A DNA stretch of 64,000 nt from Vannielia sp. (lineage in GTDB: Bacteria; Pseudomonadota; Alphaproteobacteria; Rhodobacterales; Rhodobacteraceae), in assembly GCF_029212645.1 (NCBI RefSeq), contig NZ_JARGND010000017.1, positions 1 to 64,000 on the forward strand, in the 5' to 3' direction. Made by a program: the position numbers and the translations under genes. The notes beneath the pieces are model-generated. The model made no database searches and was not told the origin of the DNA. It saw nothing but the letters and a program-made list of their open reading frames with translations. Below, piece by piece: positions 62,279-64,000 of this stretch (position 1 is the stretch's first letter; every line of letters begins with the position of its first letter).

Positions 62279-62816
62279 GGCGCGGCATGGACCCCGGCGC
62301 AGGGCGCACGGGGTATAGCGGGGCTGCGAGGCCTCAAGACAGGCAGGCGTTTCCCGCCTGTCCGACCATCGCCAAGAACCCTGCGTGATGGGGAACCTGA
62401 AAGGTTGACACTGATGCGCCCGTCAAAGGGGCGCGGCTTGCTCACGCGGCAGCGCAGCGTCTGAAGGGCAAATGGGGTATCGCGGCGGATAAGTCAAGCG
62501 TTGTAACCTGCGGGGCTCGCGCAAATTGTTTCTAACCCGCCGCCTGAGATCAGCGCATGAGATGGTTTCGCACCTCTTTCCATGCATACGCGAAGGATTG
62601 CCAGCTGCGCGCCCTGCCCCGCCGGTACTTTCTGTCGCGGGTCAATCGACGCTCGGGGCAACATTTGCTCGACATCCGCTTCGCAAAAACCATGGGGTTC
62701 AGAAGCATAGCAACACGGCTCAACATGCTTGCCGAACCGGTGCAGCACCTTTGATCGCATCGAGATGAGTGTCCACAGAGCTTAAAACGACAGCCCCAAA
62801 GACCCCGTTTCCCAGA
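62279..62816. other. 538-bp stretch without a supported gene
   Basis: This gap lies upstream of the helicase and downstream of the autotransporter-like gene. A short inverted repeat (AGGCG-TTTCC-CGCCT) is near 62345. A 65-codon plus-strand frame at 62557-62754 lacks a clear ribosome binding site and any family resemblance. The region is AT-richer than its neighbours. Confidence 0.5.
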
Positions 62817-64000
62817 TCAGAACTGCATCTTGTAGCCCAGACTCAGCCCATAGCTTTCATAATCGCTTACGCCGATGCCGTCATAGTAGGTTGCCGCCGT
62901 GAAGTTGTAGCCAGCTGAACTCTGGTGGTTGATGCCCAGCTCAACCCGAGCCCGGCCACCCTCGTAATCGGGGCTGATCGTGGAGGCGAACCCGCTGCCA
63001 CCGATATGTGACCAGATGCCCGAGACCCCCCCCCAGAGTTCCAGATCGCCCGTGATGGCTGGCATCATGGTGCTGAAATCCATACCCACCTCGATCTGCC
63101 CGAGCCAGATTCCCTGTTCGGGAATGGCATTGCCCAGACTATCGATATAACTGTTCTGGTCGTCGGTGGTGTAAGACGCGTCAAGGAAGGGCGTCAGGGT
63201 CGTTGTGCCATTGGAAAGCTCTCCAGCGACCTTCAATTGAGCCAGCATACGCGTGGTTTCGAAACTATCTTCATAGGTTCCGAAAGGGGAAATCTTGTTA
63301 CTGGTTTCGCCATAAAGCAAGCGACCCTCGAAATAGAGCGGTTGGGTAGCGCTTTGGGCCACGAAGTAGGGGCCGACCATCCAGCCCGAGCCACTCACCG
63401 CCGAATTGCCAGTGTCTTCGCTCAGGTGATCGAATTGAAGCATTGCGCCAACCAACAGGTTTTCATGTATGGCTTGGTGGCCGCCCAGGGCGCCGAACAC
63501 GTACTCACTTTCGCTGTCACCGTCGGTCGTCCACGACCCTTTGATCTGAGCCCAGACCGGGTAGTTCGTACCGGTGGCAATGTCGAAACTGCCGGCCCCT
63601 CGCGTTGCAGAGAAGTTGAATTTCCCCCGAGAGTCGCCTGACAGGAAGGGTATCAAGCTGGGCTGGTTGCCGATCAGCTGGTTGGCGCGGGTCTGCATGT
63701 AAGACGCAATCAATTCCTGTGTCTGCTCTACAGTGAAGTCGGCAATAACGACCTGATTGGACGCCCGATTGCCATTTCCAGCCGCATCGGCGGCAACATC
63801 GGCAGGAACAGACACCTGAACATTCCCGGCTCCTGATGCGCGCAACGTTGCAACATAGGTTGCGCCGCTGCCGCTCAAACCGGTCACCGTGGCATTGGTT
63901 GCGTTGACGTCGGCGGCAATAAAGCCCGTGACGGCCTCAGAGAAAGTGACAGTGAGGGTGAGCGAACTGCTGCCCGCAAGAGCCTCGGGCGCACCGGAAA
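62817..64000 (-). CDS. Ig-like repeat protein with C-terminal autotransporter beta-barrel (partial)
   Basis: The gene enters from the right edge; only its C-terminal 394 codons are here. It begins inside a bacterial Ig-like repeat (LTLTVTFSEAVTGFIAADVN, GLSGSGATYVATLRASGAGN, VAADAAGNGNRASNQVVIAD). A helical linker follows (FTVEQTQELIASYMQTRANQ), then an outer-membrane barrel of about 280 residues ending SYGLSLGYKMQF, with the C-terminal Phe required for BAM insertion. It is probably a surface adhesin-like autotransporter. The passenger length and signal peptide are outside the window. Confidence 0.88.
   Translation of the reverse strand, partial: SGAPEALAGSSSLTLTVTFSEAVTGFIAADVNATNATVTGLSGSGATYVATLRASGAGNVQVSVPADVAADAAGNGNRASNQVVIADFTVEQTQELIASYMQTRANQLIGNQPSLIPFLSGDSRGKFNFSATRGAGSFDIATGTNYPVWAQIKGSWTTDGDSESEYVFGALGGHQAIHENLLVGAMLQFDHLSEDTGNSAVSGSGWMVGPYFVAQSATQPLYFEGRLLYGETSNKISPFGTYEDSFETTRMLAQLKVAGELSNGTTTLTPFLDASYTTDDQNSYIDSLGNAIPEQGIWLGQIEVGMDFSTMMPAITGDLELWGGVSGIWSHIGGSGFASTISPDYEGGRARVELGINHQSSAGYNFTAATYYDGIGVSDYESYGLSLGYKMQF

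Noticed and set aside
62557-62754. 65-codon plus-strand frame (MRWFRTSFHAYAKD...)
   Set aside because: No ribosome binding site, no recognisable family, and several competing frames in the same gap; too weak to call a gene.

Overview
The window is 64 kb of GC-rich bacterial chromosome, almost fully coding, with short intergenic gaps. Gene content and order point to an alphaproteobacterium of the Rhodobacteraceae/Roseobacter type. The supporting features are the run dgt / argS / SPOR protein / nagZ / scpA / scpB, a DksA lacking the four-cysteine zinc finger, a PhyR-NepR-EcfG general stress response locus, and a glpSTPQUV-type glycerol ABC transporter. No rRNA, tRNA, CRISPR array, integrase or transposase gene was found. 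The first and last genes (cysS and an autotransporter-like protein) run off the window.

Layout. 1-3.3 kb: cysS (partial), a PEP mutase/isocitrate lyase family enzyme, an MmcQ/YjbR protein and a TPM-domain protein. 3.4-7.7 kb: a ynjFBCD-like cluster (CDP-alcohol phosphatidyltransferase, binding protein, double-length permease, ATPase), followed by G/C-rich palindromes. 7.9-18.2 kb: uup, then two tiny basic ORFs coupled to scpB-scpA-nagZ-SPOR, argS, an unrelated membrane protein, and dgt. 18.2-23 kb: an A-type Fe-S carrier, xthA, an FAD monooxygenase, dksA, an orphan moxR ATPase and a Fur-family regulator. 23.1-25.4 kb: an ECF sigma / anti-sigma pair divergent from a secreted DUF4394 protein. 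25.8-35.2 kb: an EamA transporter, eno, a frameshifted small ORF, a DUF985 cupin, anmK, tyrS, a Zur-box-controlled znuA, and a decayed tyrosine-catabolism remnant (MarR regulator plus broken fahA).

36-45 kb is a stress-response region. nepR-ecfG-histidine kinase-phospholipase D is divergent from phyR. About 6 kb away, a DUF883-holin-Crp/Fnr operon, a DUF1328 membrane peptide and a secreted double-PRC-barrel protein each have a GGAAC-N16/17-NGTT box, the kind of promoter EcfG reads. I infer that PhyR releases EcfG from NepR and that EcfG then drives both its own locus and this envelope-associated cluster.

45-55.7 kb is a complete glycerol module: glpD-glpS-glpT-glpP-glpQ-glpU-glpV-glpK on the minus strand, with glpR divergent and GlpR-like inverted repeats in between. 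Two copies of one palindrome-ended repeat (96-bp core, 20-24 bp terminal inverted repeats) sit in the only large gaps between the transporter genes. The two ATPases carry complementary defects (GlpS lacks the switch histidine, GlpT has a degraded signature motif), which predicts one normal and one degenerate ATP site.

55.7-64 kb: an FAD amino-acid-oxidase-type protein, a class III aminotransferase, a soluble GAF histidine kinase, a CbiX-like protein, a PhnA protein without its zinc ribbon, an RhlE-type helicase, and the C-terminal part of an Ig-like/beta-barrel outer membrane protein. No defence system or biosynthetic cluster was found. The most unusual signals are the glp-operon repeats, the asymmetric glycerol ATPases, the EcfG-box cluster, the hairpin over the Shine-Dalgarno after znuA, and several small or decaying genes.
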